This document shows positions 12,414-23,765 of a DNA stretch of 64,000 nt, piece by piece (the first letter of the stretch is position 1; every line of letters begins with the position of its first letter). The DNA comes from Filosporella fistucella. Its lineage: Eukaryota > Ascomycota > Leotiomycetes > Helotiales. A program made the translations under genes and the position numbers. The notes under the pieces are model-generated. The model searched no databases. It was given only the letters and a program-made list of their open reading frames with translations, and was not told where the DNA came from. The DNA lies in the NCBI GenBank assembly GCA_030077755.1, contig JAQJZZ010000015.1, forward strand, positions 1,426,001 through 1,490,000, read 5' to 3'.

Positions 12414-12530
12414 TTAAAGACAATCCGTCACGTCGCACCAGCCGCAATAATCATGGCTGCCATATTCCTCTGCTTTGCAGCAATAGCCACAGCAGCGGAT
12501 GACGAGAGGTTCTGGGTTGTAGACAGGCAT
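12414..12530 (-). CDS. candidate 38-residue cysteine-rich small protein
   Basis: A short ATG-to-TAA frame encodes 38 residues: seven Cys at 13, 14, 17, 18, 29, 32 and 37, in the blocks CCGYCC and YCGWCDVTDC. No signal peptide is visible, so a small metal-binding or cytosolic protein is more likely than a secreted one. The frame is open further upstream (to an ATG at 12770), but that part is low-complexity Ser/Thr/His sequence resembling an untranslated leader. The initiator at 12530 starts the ordered block. I do not know a function. The call rests on composition and on the clean boundary of the Cys pattern; no homolog was checked. Confidence 0.4.
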   Translation of the reverse strand: MPVYNPEPLVIRCCGYCCKAEEYGSHDYCGWCDVTDCL

Positions 12531-12892
12531 GATGGATGGTGGGTCGGACGGGAGTTGATTGAATATGGGGTGGGACGATGAGGCCGGTACTGAGAGCAGT
12601 TTTCGGATGTGGTTGCGAAAGACTTCGGTACTTTGTCGGGAGTTGGGGAGGGGTGTCTTTGTGTGACGTTCCGAGTGCTGGGTGTGGAAGTGATGGATAT
12701 GTGAGTTTTGGTGGTGGGACGAGGCCAATTGACTCCTTGTCTGTTCTGTTCTGTACGGAGTTCTCGGCAAGAGAGGAGGGAGGATGGAGATGGTGAGGTA
12801 ATGGTAGTCAAAGAAGCAACTTAATACACTTGAAGAGTATTGAGTTGTTGGGAGATATGTTGGCTGATGGATGGAGATCTGATATTGTTTTG

Positions 12893-12920
12893 GAGAAGTG
12901 AGAAGTGAGAAGTGAGAAGT
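12893..12920. repeat. GAGAAGT microsatellite
   Basis: About four tandem copies of a 7-bp unit (GAGAAGT), upstream of the small Cys-rich ORF. Confidence 0.8.
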
Positions 12921-13390
12921 CGGCAGTAATAGTAAGGTAGGTACTTATACTTGGAAGTAGATGATGCTGGAAATGTATCTTGAGTGTCAATGTCCCTCTC
13001 CTAAAGCAGGCCGGCGAGCCGATATTTATATAAAGTTACCCTGGACAGGCATCTCCCGACTCCACAGGCCAAGGGTTTATCAGCTGGCGACCCCACTTTC
13101 TTACAGTATTTATTTCCAGAAAAAGAGCTTCCTTCGAAATTTAATTAATCTGCTACTCGCACCGGGCGTTTTGAAGGCCCACTCCACTGTTGCCCGCATG
13201 TCTGACGATATCGAAAGTTGGGACATGGCCATGGGCGTGGACATGGACATGGAATAACAATCATGAATGGGTGCAGCCTTGCTGCGCGGTCTATGCCATG
13301 CCATGCTATGCTCTGCCATGCTCTATCTCTGTATGCCATGCAGGATCAAGGCGGTGTATTCTTAGACGGTGAGGGCGATGTACGGAGTAT

Positions 13391-13438
13391 GGTTGTGTGT
13401 AAGTGTGTGAGTGTGAGTGTCTGTGTCTGTGTCTCGGG
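13391..13438. repeat. GT-rich imperfect microsatellite
   Basis: Imperfect GTGTGT/GTGAGT/GTCTGT units with no coding support. Confidence 0.6.
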
Positions 13439-14354
13439 CACGCGGTACTGTAGGTTGACAATGTGCGATGGATCAAGCGATACAGTATGGGAAAAAAGTG
13501 AGGCTGTTGTCTCGGGTCCCATCCAGTCCGTCAACTCGTCACGATAATAGTCGGTCGGGAGTGTTTACTGGTACCATTACCCTCCGTACATTGCGTCCTA
13601 CTCCCCAATCCTTCCATTCATATCAGTGATGACCGGCATCCCCCACGCACATACGCACTACGCAGCACCGAGTAACTTACGCATACAAGACTCACAAGCA
13701 GTGAGACCTCATTTAAGGAAAACAGCCATTGCAGAATATGTTAGAAGCTGAGCTAAGACGCATGCCATGCTGATACGATAGCATATCATAGTAAAATCGA
13801 CAGCGTTGGAAATAGGATACGTCAGATATTCTGGGACCTCTCCTGCATCTCTAGCCCACCTTACCTCACCTTGCCTTACTCTGCGTCCCACCAAGTTTCC
13901 TGCTGCAGAAGCGGTGGACGTTGGATCCTTCGATCAAAGATGAGATGCATATGAGGATGGGGATTGGCATGTTGGCGAAGAGTCACGACGGGATCTCCAT
14001 CATTGAGCGTCTGCATCTGCGTTGCTGGTTGTGTGCTGGTTGTGAGCAACTTGTGTCCTGCTTGTGTCCTGCAACTCTGGTTCTATTATTCATGGTCATG
14101 TATAGTTGCTCGTAAGGCGTTGGCCGCAGTGCCTTGAGTGCGAGAGTGATTGTTTTCCCCTCTCCTCTCCCTTGCTGACATGCATCTTCTCAAGCAAATT
14201 AGACGCGCGTGACTTTCACCGCCGCAGATCCAACTTCATTCATTGGAATTCCCGACTCGGCCCCCCCTTCTATAACTCTATTATCCTACTACTACTCTAT
14301 TACCCCTCTTCCACGCCATCACATCACCGATTCACCGCATCTCATACATTCAAA

Positions 14355-14381
14355 CCTACATACATACATACATACATACAT
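14355..14381. repeat. TACA tetranucleotide repeat
   Basis: About six tandem TACA units in a CT-rich stretch. Confidence 0.8.
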
Positions 14382-14629
14382 GCATCGAAACATCTTCAAA
14401 GGGAAACACATTTATTGCGTGTTGACCAAGTTGAGCCGATCTGATCTGATCCGATCATGCACCAGTGCCTTGGACTGCCCCTTCGACAACACCTGCAGCC
14501 CTCCTGCCTGCCAAAGATAAATGCTGTGTGAATGTATGCAGTATTGTAGGTATGCTGTCTTTCGATGCGTTAGATCATTGGTAGATTACCTGTACTGTAC
14601 AGTACTGTACTGCACGGTACGACCAGTCC

Positions 14630-14649
14630 TGCCCTGCCCTGCCCTGCAG
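14630..14649. repeat. CCCTG pentanucleotide repeat
   Basis: Three to four tandem copies of CCCTG, just after a run of overlapping GTACTGTAC palindromes. Confidence 0.7.
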
Positions 14650-17600
14650 CGTTAGAGCCATGCGGACATCAGGTAAGGGTCTCACTTCACTCTAGTGCAC
14701 AATATTCACGATGGTTGCACAAGGGTGCTTTCGTGGGGTCATTTTGTCCTTGGTAATGAAGGCGTTTGCAGTTATTTTCGGGGCGGGCTGTGAGACGGAT
14801 ACGAATGGGGTGATATGATGAGGGGGGAATATTGGACGGAAAACGAAAGGAAGGGGAATATTACCTACTTTCGTTTTCCAGCTGGAAACTGGGCGAAGAG
14901 GGGAAAAGACTACTACGTACACAACTGCAACAAGTGAGGAACCACCAAGTCGATCAGGGACGATTCTCCCGGAAGGCACGGCTCGATAATTCTCCAAGAC
15001 CAAGACCAAGACCACCTGGGTAAAGACCAACACCAATTTCAGGGTCCATCGCTGGTCTATTCATTCTTCAATTGTTTCCATCTCATCATATTGCATATTC
15101 GTCGTCTTCTCCCCAAAACACGTCACGGGTCGATTTTGCAGACATGTTAATCACTCGGCTGCGACCGACCAACCAACGAACCAACCAACATCAGAAAGTT
15201 CTCTTCACCTGATATGTGCATCATCTTTCTATTTGCTAGGAAAAGCAATTTGCTCGCAGTTATCGTGGCGCATCGCTGAGCGATGATGGCGGCCACGTGT
15301 AGAACTCGATGGCCAATCTTATGCCACCATCATTCCCAACAATCTCTGTCCTTCTACCAGTGAAAAGAATCAAAGAGAGAACTGCAATTTGTATGGGTAC
15401 AGGCAATAGCCAACAGTAACAGATCTGCCGTTCTCGGTCTGATAGCGACAAAAAGCAAGTGCACTCAAATTCCGTCTTCTTTGGCTCTGTTTCATGACCA
15501 CGGGAGGATGGAGGCGGCCACGTGTGTCACTCGAAGTCGGGAATCTTGCCGTTTCCCTGAACCCAGCGAATCTGGTGGAAATGCGTGACATGATCGACTC
15601 TCCAGAGTCAAAGTTTCTGGAGATATTGTGGGGTCTGATACGATATCTTCCGTCCAAGAGCTCCACTTATGGTCCCTTCGTATTTCGTGTTCATGTCAAG
15701 CTTTGTCTAATATAATTTCATTTATGATCTATCTCCCGATGGTCCAGCTCTCTCGACCAGGGGCTTTCACAGATGATGCAGGCAATCTTTCGAGAACCAT
15801 CATGGAAGGTGGGGGAGGTGAGCTCCTGCATTGGTCCCTTGGCCATGTGGTACGATGGTAAAAATTACAGCCGAGGTATTTGAAGCGGTGAGTTACTTCT
15901 TGGTGGTCATCTCTTTAGTCTTTGTTCAATGAATGATACACAGAGAAATCCTTACCTGACCAAGACTATGTAAGTCGGCGATATGCCAAGCCCTTTCTCC
16001 TCTAGGTCAAAGCTTGCAATTCTGTTAATTGAGGACTTTCCGTCGCTCCGGGCCGTTGTTTCTCAAACATGTGTAGTCGTCTTATCTTTAATTGCCTTCA
16101 GATTATTTTTATTCCGAAACATCAGCTCATCTAGGAGATTAAATGTGGATATACCCCTTGAGTGTGGATAATCGTCAGCTCTGATGTCTCCTGTACACGC
16201 CCCCTTCATCCTATTTTTCAAGTATAGCTATCATCAGACAGAAACCATTTGGAAGATGGCCGGGCCCAGATTTCTTGCCAAATCACACCATCAATTTCGC
16301 ATGTTTTTGAAAATAACAGATCGGCCGGGTTGATATTTCCAATGGCTCTGTTCTTTTGGTAAGTTCTTAGATATAGACCTCCGTTCTGTGAATCATAACC
16401 ACTGCCAGGCCAAGATGATAAGAGCAAGTGAGCAAACACCACAGCTTCTACAGTGCTAAAGCTTGTGTAACTACCTTTCAACGATACTGTTCCTTGGCAA
16501 TTGGCACAAGAGAGGCAGACATCCCATTGTGATTTCGCTAAAGCGGCCAGTATCTGAGCCTATTGAGTCACCGATTCGTTGCAACTTACATCCAGCAGTA
16601 TCATCATCCTATCAACATACCTCAGCACGCCAGGGGTCTCCAAGGCTGTGACACCATTGACTGCCCAGCTCCCAAAGTCCAACATCAGCACGCCATGCTT
16701 CTGCGGAGGCGCTCAGGTAGTTAAAAGGGCACAGCATAAGTACGATAATGTTGGCGTTGTTACACGGCATCCATGTGATGCCATATCCCTTGTATGATGG
16801 TGTGGTCGAGTATGGTTAGGAATGCGTGGGACAGGTGGTGATACGTCTCACAGCATGGGAATTTCGGTGATACTGCAGGTACCCTCGGCCGTTCTTCATA
16901 TTGGGGTTACACTTCCCGGTGAGGGCTTTCAGTCAGAATCAAGTCGAATCTTTTTTCCCTCCAAAGTTTATAGGAAAGATCATTCCAAGCTGGGTGAGAG
17001 GTAAAGTCAAGATAGATCAAGTGGCATCGCTGTTTTCGGAAATGTATGCTTCGTTTGTAGTTCTAATGAGCATTCTTTTCTCGGCATCCCTGCATTCACG
17101 GCGGCACTCGTCGCGCTTCATTATGATTTTGCTGCTTCAGAGACAGCGTAGTATTTTCTGACACCGGAGAGAAGTCCTTACAGTACTCGGTGGTCATATT
17201 GTGCATGCGTTCCGACAATGTGTTTGACGGAACAGTTGTCTAAATCAATTGGTTTCAAAGCCTTTGGGTAGAACTTTTGTGTGATTTGGTCGAGATTCAC
17301 ATATATCTCACCTGAATCCACGATATTGATTCCATGAACGCATCTCAACTACGCTAGATGAATTATAAAAACGTTCGTTGCTTAGTATGATTCTCTTAGG
17401 TGCCATAATCTAGTTGATATCCTGTCATTTTCTCAAACCACAAGATGAATTTTAGTCATCGTTAGCTAGGTTCTAGGCTTCTTATACCGTTCCACACCTT
17501 TCCTGGTCTCCATGTCGAACTCGATTCTTGAAATCCTGATTCCTGAAGCTATGGTCATTTGCTAGGTCAGCTTTCATACGCTTCAATCGTACTGACCCAG

Positions 17601-17953
17601 CTTGTCACGATCTCTGTAACAACCAGAATTGTTGGTCAAGAGGAGTGGTATGAATACCTGCGGAGATTACATGTTGGGGTTACGAGCGAAGAAATATTCA
17701 CCTTTTTAGGCACTGTCGAGACAATAGCTAGATGTTTGCTTTTGAAGGATGCTACATATGTAGGTAGGTATTAATACCTACCTAGATACACAAGTATAAT
17801 ATCACAAGCTGCTGATATAGAGTGCATCCTAGAAATGGACCTGACCTAGAAGAGTCTGAATTGGACTGGAGGGTTGCAAATATAGAGTCGCAGGAACAAG
17901 AGCCCTCATCTCCATCTACATTCCATTCCAGGGCAGTTGGAGCTCTACTTACC

Positions 17954-18990
17954 TTAAGTTTCTTTACCTAGGTAGGTAGTCTGATTACTGTCGGGATTCA
18001 AGTGATAAATCATGTGCCTTGCGCTCAAGTTCCCCATCTTCGTGAGCTCCAGCTTCAGCAGAAGCAATGGCAGTACCGATTTCCGAACCTTCCCCTCCCC
18101 AGTCCTATGATTGGAAAGCAGCGCGACGAGCTCCATTTCATCACGTCTTGCCGCCACCTTCAATGATGTCGATCCATTTGAGTCTCTGATAGTCCGATCG
18201 ACCCCTCTCTTAAGCAGCAGTTTTATTCTTTTTTTTAACTCGAATCCCCAAATTTACTGCTTGTTGCAATGCGGTGCTTGTTCTGCCCCGCACTATCACA
18301 GGCTCATTGATATCGACCCTGTGGTCGAGTAGATAAACCATGATCGGAATGCCACCTTGACCGAACGGACTCATTGCATTCAGAAGAGAATGAGTATCGA
18401 CTTTTGCGCTGTAGGAATAGCCGGTCGAGAACAGTTGCTCATGGCCATAAGGCGGCTGTGCTGAGAGGTGTAGCTTCTCGACGTCGTCCAGTCCCATGAA
18501 CGTTGGGATCAGCACCATGTTCAAGCAGCCATTTTAGTAAATGCTCATTATCGGTAGCCAATCTGTCAACGAAGCAGGTAATTTTCAAATCTATTGGTGT
18601 CAGGTTGACAGACTTATCTCAGAGCTGAGGCGCCGAACTCGGTCGAGTTGATATCGAACCCACATTTCATTAACAGCTGATATACCGGTATTCCATTGTC
18701 CGACTATTCACGCCCGCATGCCCCAATAAATGCACCATTTGATACATGAGCGCCGTGGGAAAGTATCAGATCAATCATATCAAATCAATACACTTTAATT
18801 TTGAGATTTCCGGATTGAGTGACACCACGAGCGCCCAATCTAGATCAGCTTGCGAAAGCGAGGCGCTGTCATTCAAGATCTCTCTATCTTCGATCACAGA
18901 CGTGAGTTTGGTTGGCGATGACATTTTAATTTGAAGGTAGTAACAAATGCCATCTGTTCTCGGGTAGGAAATGTTGGGTTTCAATGTCAT
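17954..18990 (-). pseudogene. ankyrin-repeat protein pseudogene
   Basis: Reading the minus strand across frames gives recognisable ankyrin repeats: LILSHGAHVSNGAFIGACGRE, then QLLMKCGFDINSTEFGASAL, KWLLEHGADPNVHGTG, YLLDHRVDINEPV and LLKRGVDRTIRDSNGSTSLK. They are broken by in-frame stops (TAG after GACGRE, TAA after SAL) and by several frame changes, for example at an A-run near 18233. No single frame or reasonable splicing joins them. Ankyrin repeats are protein-binding scaffolds common in fungal accessory genes. The stops show decay; whether repeat-induced point mutation or simple drift caused it cannot be told by eye. Confidence 0.7.
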
Positions 18991-20217
18991 GTTCGGCTTC
19001 CAGGCTCAGTCACGAGGTACAACAACACCTGTATGAATTTATGCAGCGGTCCTTCTTGCTTCTGCTGTTATCCATACCCAAGGCAGTGCTCATAGTTTCG
19101 ACCGTGGGCTATGATCACTTTAAAAAGCCGCGTCAACTAATATGGACTTGACGTATTTTGAAGATGACATGTCACGAAAGGCAGATTGGTCGTAAATGCA
19201 GCAGCAATCATTAACAGAAATTGAGACATTCCTAAGAGGCAGCCTCCATAGCTGGTTGAATTATCGATTTATCGAGGGTTGGAGCAAGTACCCCTTTGGT
19301 TGTCGTCGAAGTCCAACTTTAGGATTATGCATCCGGATTACCGTATTTACGATTCCCGTGTCAATCTTCACGTACTTTCAGACCCATACATTCCACTTTA
19401 CCTACCTAAATCGTGCAAAGATGCGACCCAACTGCGCGAAAAATCTCGAGCTCGACCACAGCCACCGGCAGCCTACTGTGGCTTCCCCGAAATCTATCTT
19501 CGGATTTTCCATCATTCCAGCTGAGAACTAAGGCAGAAAACAACTTACCAAATACAAACCTCAAAACAGAAGTTTGGCTGTCTCTACTACACCGCAAATC
19601 CACGATACTGTACAACAAAGAATCTGGGCGGAGGCACAGCAAAGCCCGTCAGCAAACCTGGACAATCCATTTTCCAGATTTGCAAAAGTGATGGGGCTTC
19701 AGCCTTATTTGCGGCTGTGCTCCGAGAGAGGTGATGATCTGATTAGCTCGACCAGTGCACCGTCAGCTATGGCTACGACAAGCTTCTTGTGCTGACGGTG
19801 GGACTGCATATACACCAATAAGGAGGGGTTTCTCGCTTGAATATTACGGACAAAGAACTTGGTTTGGGGTCCAAAATAAAAAATATCTGAACGTGATTGG
19901 GTAGTGAGAAGGAAAAGTGCACTATCATGGAGGTTAACAATCTGACAGACAGGTACCTAGAGCTAAGCTTGATTATAGGTAGGTAGTACGACCTCACCCA
20001 GTCTGCACAGATTTACTGGACGCGGGCAGACCTTATAGACTACTACCTTTAGGGGATCTAGGGAGTATATATCAAGAGATAAGTCCCAAGCTCTCCTTCA
20101 TTCTCACTTCTTCTTTAAGTCCAATATCAACAACATATATCAGATATCTTTACGCATCCCCTCTTCCTCTTCCTACACAGCACTCAAAACAGCCTTTCCA
20201 ATTCCTACCCTCCAATC
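18991..20217. other. upstream region of the glycosyltransferase
   Basis: No supported gene. It includes a TATA-like stretch near 20066 and a CT-rich leader directly before the glycosyltransferase start, both typical of fungal promoters. Frames near 19200-19690 have no recognisable domain. Confidence 0.4.
20066..20073 (+). promoter_or_regulatory. TATA-like element of the glycosyltransferase gene
   Basis: TATATATC about 145 nt before the start codon, followed by a pyrimidine-rich stretch (about 20090-20215), the usual pattern of a fungal core promoter and leader. Confidence 0.4.
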
Positions 20218-21576
20218 ATGGCAAGCCCCTTAAAACCACTCATTGTGTTTGCTTGCACCCCAATTTACGGCCATCTAATGCCCGTCCGAGTCATTGCCAA
20301 ACTCTTAGTCGAACGAGGTTACGAGGTGACATTTGTCTCTTCGTCACACTACCAGAAGCTTGTCGAGGAAGTAGGCTGTTCCTACGTAGCCATTGAAGGC
20401 TATGGAGATTACTACGAAGCAGAGTTGCCAACCCGCTGGCCAGAACGAAACGACATCCCATCCGGGCCACTCCAGCTTGCATTCGATATTGAACACACGT
20501 TTATTCGATCCATTCCTTCACAACATGCTGCGTTGCAAAAAGCTATTCAGGGATTACGAGAACAATATCCTGATCGCCCAATTATCCAAATCAGCGAAGC
20601 CGTTTACCAGGGATCTCTCCCAATTCATAAAGGTGCAACCGGGATAAAACCTACTGCGACAATGGGAATTGGTGTTATTCCCATGACCCTTTCGAGTGTT
20701 GACACTGCTCCTTTTGGGCCAGGAATGCCACCCCCTTCGAGTCCCGAGCAAGCAGCACAATATCAGGCTATTACTCAGCAGATGTTGTCCACGTTCTTTG
20801 CAAAACCGTACCAAGTCTGGTTGGATATGTTTAAAGAAGTAGGAGCACCGACTCCAACTGACGCACAGTTTATGGATGCGCCTTATCTTTTCGTTGATCG
20901 ATTCCTTCAGATGTGCGTTCCATCCGCTGAATACCCACGAAGTGATGCTCCATCCAGTATTCGGTTCACAGGTGGTCTGCCAAAGGGAGGTAGGGAGAAA
21001 ATGCTCGATCCACCTTCTTGGTGGGATGAAGTTATTGTGAACAAGGAGAAGAAAGATATCGTCTTCGTATGCCAGGGGACGATTGCGATGGACTATTCCG
21101 ATCTCACTATCCCGTTGATGGACGCCTTGAAAGACAGACCGGACACACTCCTCGTAGTTGCATTGGGCAAGAAAGGACTCACTCTTCCTGAAGGTATCAC
21201 GGTTCCTGAGAACACCAGGGTGGCGGACTTTATTCCTTACGACGAGCTTCTTCCACACGCCTCGGTCTTCGTTTCTAACGGTGGGTATGGTGCCTTCCAG
21301 CACAGTATCTCAAATGGAGTCCCTATCATTACCGCCGGAGCAGGTGAGGATAAGCCTGAAGTGTCCGCACGAGCAGAATGGTCTGGAATGGGTATCAATC
21401 TTCGAACAGGCAAGCCGAGTGCAGAGCAATTGAGAAAGGCAGTTGATGAGATCATCAGCGATCCGAAATACAGAGGAAGATCTCAGGAGATGCAGGAAGA
21501 GATGAAGGGCTTCGATCCGATCAGTATTGTCTGTCAAAACATTGAAGAGTTGGCTGCCGAATTTGGTGGGAAGTAG
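20218..21576 (+). CDS. UDP-sugar-dependent glycosyltransferase (GT1 family)
   Basis: A single exon encodes 452 residues with the GT-B layout. The N-terminal Rossmann half begins IVFACTPIYGHLMP, with His19 in the place of the family's catalytic base. The C-terminal half carries the sugar-nucleotide region, FVSNGGYGAFQHSISNGVPI followed by AGAGEDKPEVSARAEWSGMGI. The usual His-Gly-Gly there is Asn-Gly-Gly. The enzyme should transfer a sugar from an NDP-sugar to a small acceptor such as a secondary metabolite or lipid; the acceptor is unknown. No signal peptide or membrane segment is seen. It is the only intact gene between an ankyrin pseudogene and a decayed CorA-like gene, in accessory DNA. It is closer in style to the bacterial macrolide/rhamnosyl-transferase branch than to sterol glucosyltransferases. 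Confidence 0.85.
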   Translation: MASPLKPLIVFACTPIYGHLMPVRVIAKLLVERGYEVTFVSSSHYQKLVEEVGCSYVAIEGYGDYYEAELPTRWPERNDIPSGPLQLAFDIEHTFIRSIPSQHAALQKAIQGLREQYPDRPIIQISEAVYQGSLPIHKGATGIKPTATMGIGVIPMTLSSVDTAPFGPGMPPPSSPEQAAQYQAITQQMLSTFFAKPYQVWLDMFKEVGAPTPTDAQFMDAPYLFVDRFLQMCVPSAEYPRSDAPSSIRFTGGLPKGGREKMLDPPSWWDEVIVNKEKKDIVFVCQGTIAMDYSDLTIPLMDALKDRPDTLLVVALGKKGLTLPEGITVPENTRVADFIPYDELLPHASVFVSNGGYGAFQHSISNGVPIITAGAGEDKPEVSARAEWSGMGINLRTGKPSAEQLRKAVDEIISDPKYRGRSQEMQEEMKGFDPISIVCQNIEELAAEFGGK

Positions 21577-21952
21577 ATCTTGAAATAATGTTTGATGATT
21601 TATTATTGTTTGTGCATAAAGCGGCATAATAGTGTAGCGATTGTTTTCGAATAGAAATAGACTCTGCTAGGAACCTTCGTACAGATGAGCTCCCCGAGGA
21701 ATCAGTACTGGCCCAAGTGAATGTGTGTGCAACAGAAAGAAAAAGTGTGCCTGACCTGGGAACGGTAGTTTTAGTCTATACATGACTCTTCTCCATCTCA
21801 CACAAGCTTTGACTGGTCCTTGACAACATTCCGCTTCCCGTTATTCATCTTCTCACGGACGACTCCAGATTTCCTAAAGAATTACAACATAATCCAAGCA
21901 ATAACCAGCCGAAAGTGTGTAGAATTCGTCAATTTACCTTGCTCGTCACCGG
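21577..21952. other. intergenic, glycosyltransferase to CorA-like pseudogene
   Basis: 3' flanks of two convergent units. No gene seen. Confidence 0.4.
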
Positions 21953-23765
21953 AACAGGATACATACCATTGGGATGGCAGTGACAAAGTACCTAGAGGTC
22001 GTCTTAGCAATCATTTGGACTATAACTAGAAGCCCAGCTACTTATCACTTTATCGATGGATTGCCCTTCAACAAGTCTACATTCATTCCATAAATTGCGA
22101 CAGTGAAATTAGGAGGCAAGAAGATAAATGTCACCCAGCTTAATCGCCACATACTGGTTCCCATCTTCAGCGATTGTCGAGAATCTCGACTGGGAATTGA
22201 TTTATAAAGCCGTAAAATGAATAACATAAGCTGCACAAGTTCTTGGAACAGGATGTACACCCGTGGTTAACCATACCATGTCTGCAAGCTGCGCTATCGG
22301 CTTGCTTAAATTTTCTCCGACCAAAAATTGATAGCCCTCTAGTTGCTTAACCTTCTTCGCCACTAAATTAGACAGCAAGAGCAGCCTTGTGTCCGGGCTC
22401 ACTACCACAGCTTTTGGTTCTGAATTTCTGCCGATTGCAAATTCATTTTGGCGTTCTTATCATCACCCTCTAGCCAATAATTGCCACATTCGAAGTTGTC
22501 CATAAGTTCGCCAAAGAAGCTAATATGGGACTTCAGCATCCTCTCAAATGTCAGCCAACTTTTAGAGCATTGCCACGACTCGGAAGCACGAAAATCATTA
22601 TCTGGTTATTCGTGTATCTTGTTTTCCTGTCTTATACATCAGTTGACATCCTTAAAAAAAATAAGAAGAAAAAAGCACTGCTTGAAGTCTCTTACAAGCA
22701 GCCTCATGTAAGAAGGTGTTCGTTCTATCAGTCTCCCATTCTTTCATGATGTTGCCAAATATCATATCGAAATGATTTTGTAGACAAATCTTCGCCATGA
22801 ATTCAAAATCTCGATCGTTGGGCGCAAGAGGTAGTTTTATGCTTAGACCACGATTGGGATGTATCTTTGAGTGATCTTCTAAAACTTTGTCTCCGTGCTC
22901 GAAAACGACAAGGGTGATGGGTGGATCACTATCAGAGACCAAAAATTCGTCCCAAGCCATCCCGGAGAGGTCTGCACCAGAGACAAATTATTACAGAGAC
23001 TCCGGTGGAGTAAATGCAATACATGCCATTGCAATCGGTGTCTTCAGCGACAATCTGCGGTTGTCGTAATGAAAGCAGTCGGCGGAAATCTGACAATTCA
23101 GTTCTGTGTTTCAGATACTCCAAAGCAAATCGAGTCCAAGTTGGATAGGGTACAAACATTTCGCGCTCCCAGATTTGGTACGAGAAGGGCAGCAGGAAAC
23201 TTTTCGGTGAGTCCTCAAGCCAGTCAGCAAATGCTCTGCCATTTGCCCACATGTTTGGCGTCTGGCAATGCCCTCTAGATGCCTCCAATGTTTCTAATAC
23301 CCATGAAGCATCAAGTGCGTGACTGCTCCTAGTTAGAAAAGAGTCTTCGCCCAGCATGCCATGTATCCTACATAAGACGAAAGCCTGTTTTAGTGGCACA
23401 GGGCTCGAAAGTCATTAGCACAGTTCCAGCAATAGCTCTATTGATAAAAATGCTACCATTGATAGATATTCCTGTAGCTCGTGAGCAGCGTAAAAGACGA
23501 AGGGCTTCGTCGGATAAATTTCGAATGTATCTTCAACCCGTAGTTAGTGACAACTACTATTTTAATACACGCAGACAAACTTACAAGGTGTTTCATTGTC
23601 AGTAGTAAGATGCTGAACATCCAAAAATTCCCAGTTGATGACAATGCATGCTTCTGATACGTGTGGCCTTAGTAGGTCCTTGATTTGCATACAATCTGTC
23701 GGAATCTCCTCCTCGGACCTGTTATCCGCCTGACTGGAAATATCCTCAGATGTCGATTCCTCCAT
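21953..23765 (-). pseudogene. degraded CorA-like membrane protein gene
   Basis: Minus-strand fragments in order: an acidic N-terminus (from 23765, MEESTSEDIS), a segment with KPFVFYAAHELQEYLS, a block from about 23399 with GRAFADWLEDSPKSFLLPF, a block to 22652 with FEFMAKICLQNHFDMIFGN, and a C-terminal block at 22260-21953. That last block has WVTFIFLPPNFTVAIYGMNV, the first CorA-type membrane helix with its Gly-Met-Asn motif, then a second hydrophobic stretch (AGLLVIVQMIAK). Stops TGA and TAA interrupt the two helices at the position where a Trp is expected, and further stops and frame changes break the middle. Fungal CorA-like proteins are divalent-cation-channel relatives, often of unknown role. 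The C-terminal assignment is good. The membership of the upstream blocks is inferred from order and spacing. Confidence 0.5.

Larger units (their letters stand above)
12531..17953. other. 5.4-kb gene-poor region
   Basis: No supported gene. It carries several microsatellites (separate entries), CT-rich and GT-rich tracts, and a short palindromic TGTACTGTACAG stretch near 14594-14620. Frames near 15980-16170, 16220-16480 and 16820-17160 read like fragments of old coding sequence, but I could not assign them to a family. Short TACCTACCTAGGTA-type motifs occur near 17760-17790 and 17970. Confidence 0.45.

Noticed and set aside
12428..12811. 127-codon minus frame over the Cys-rich ORF
   Set aside because: Different frame, Ser/Thr/Pro-rich, lacks the Cys pattern.
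20554..21303. 249-codon antisense frame inside the glycosyltransferase
   Set aside because: Shadow of the real gene; no domain.
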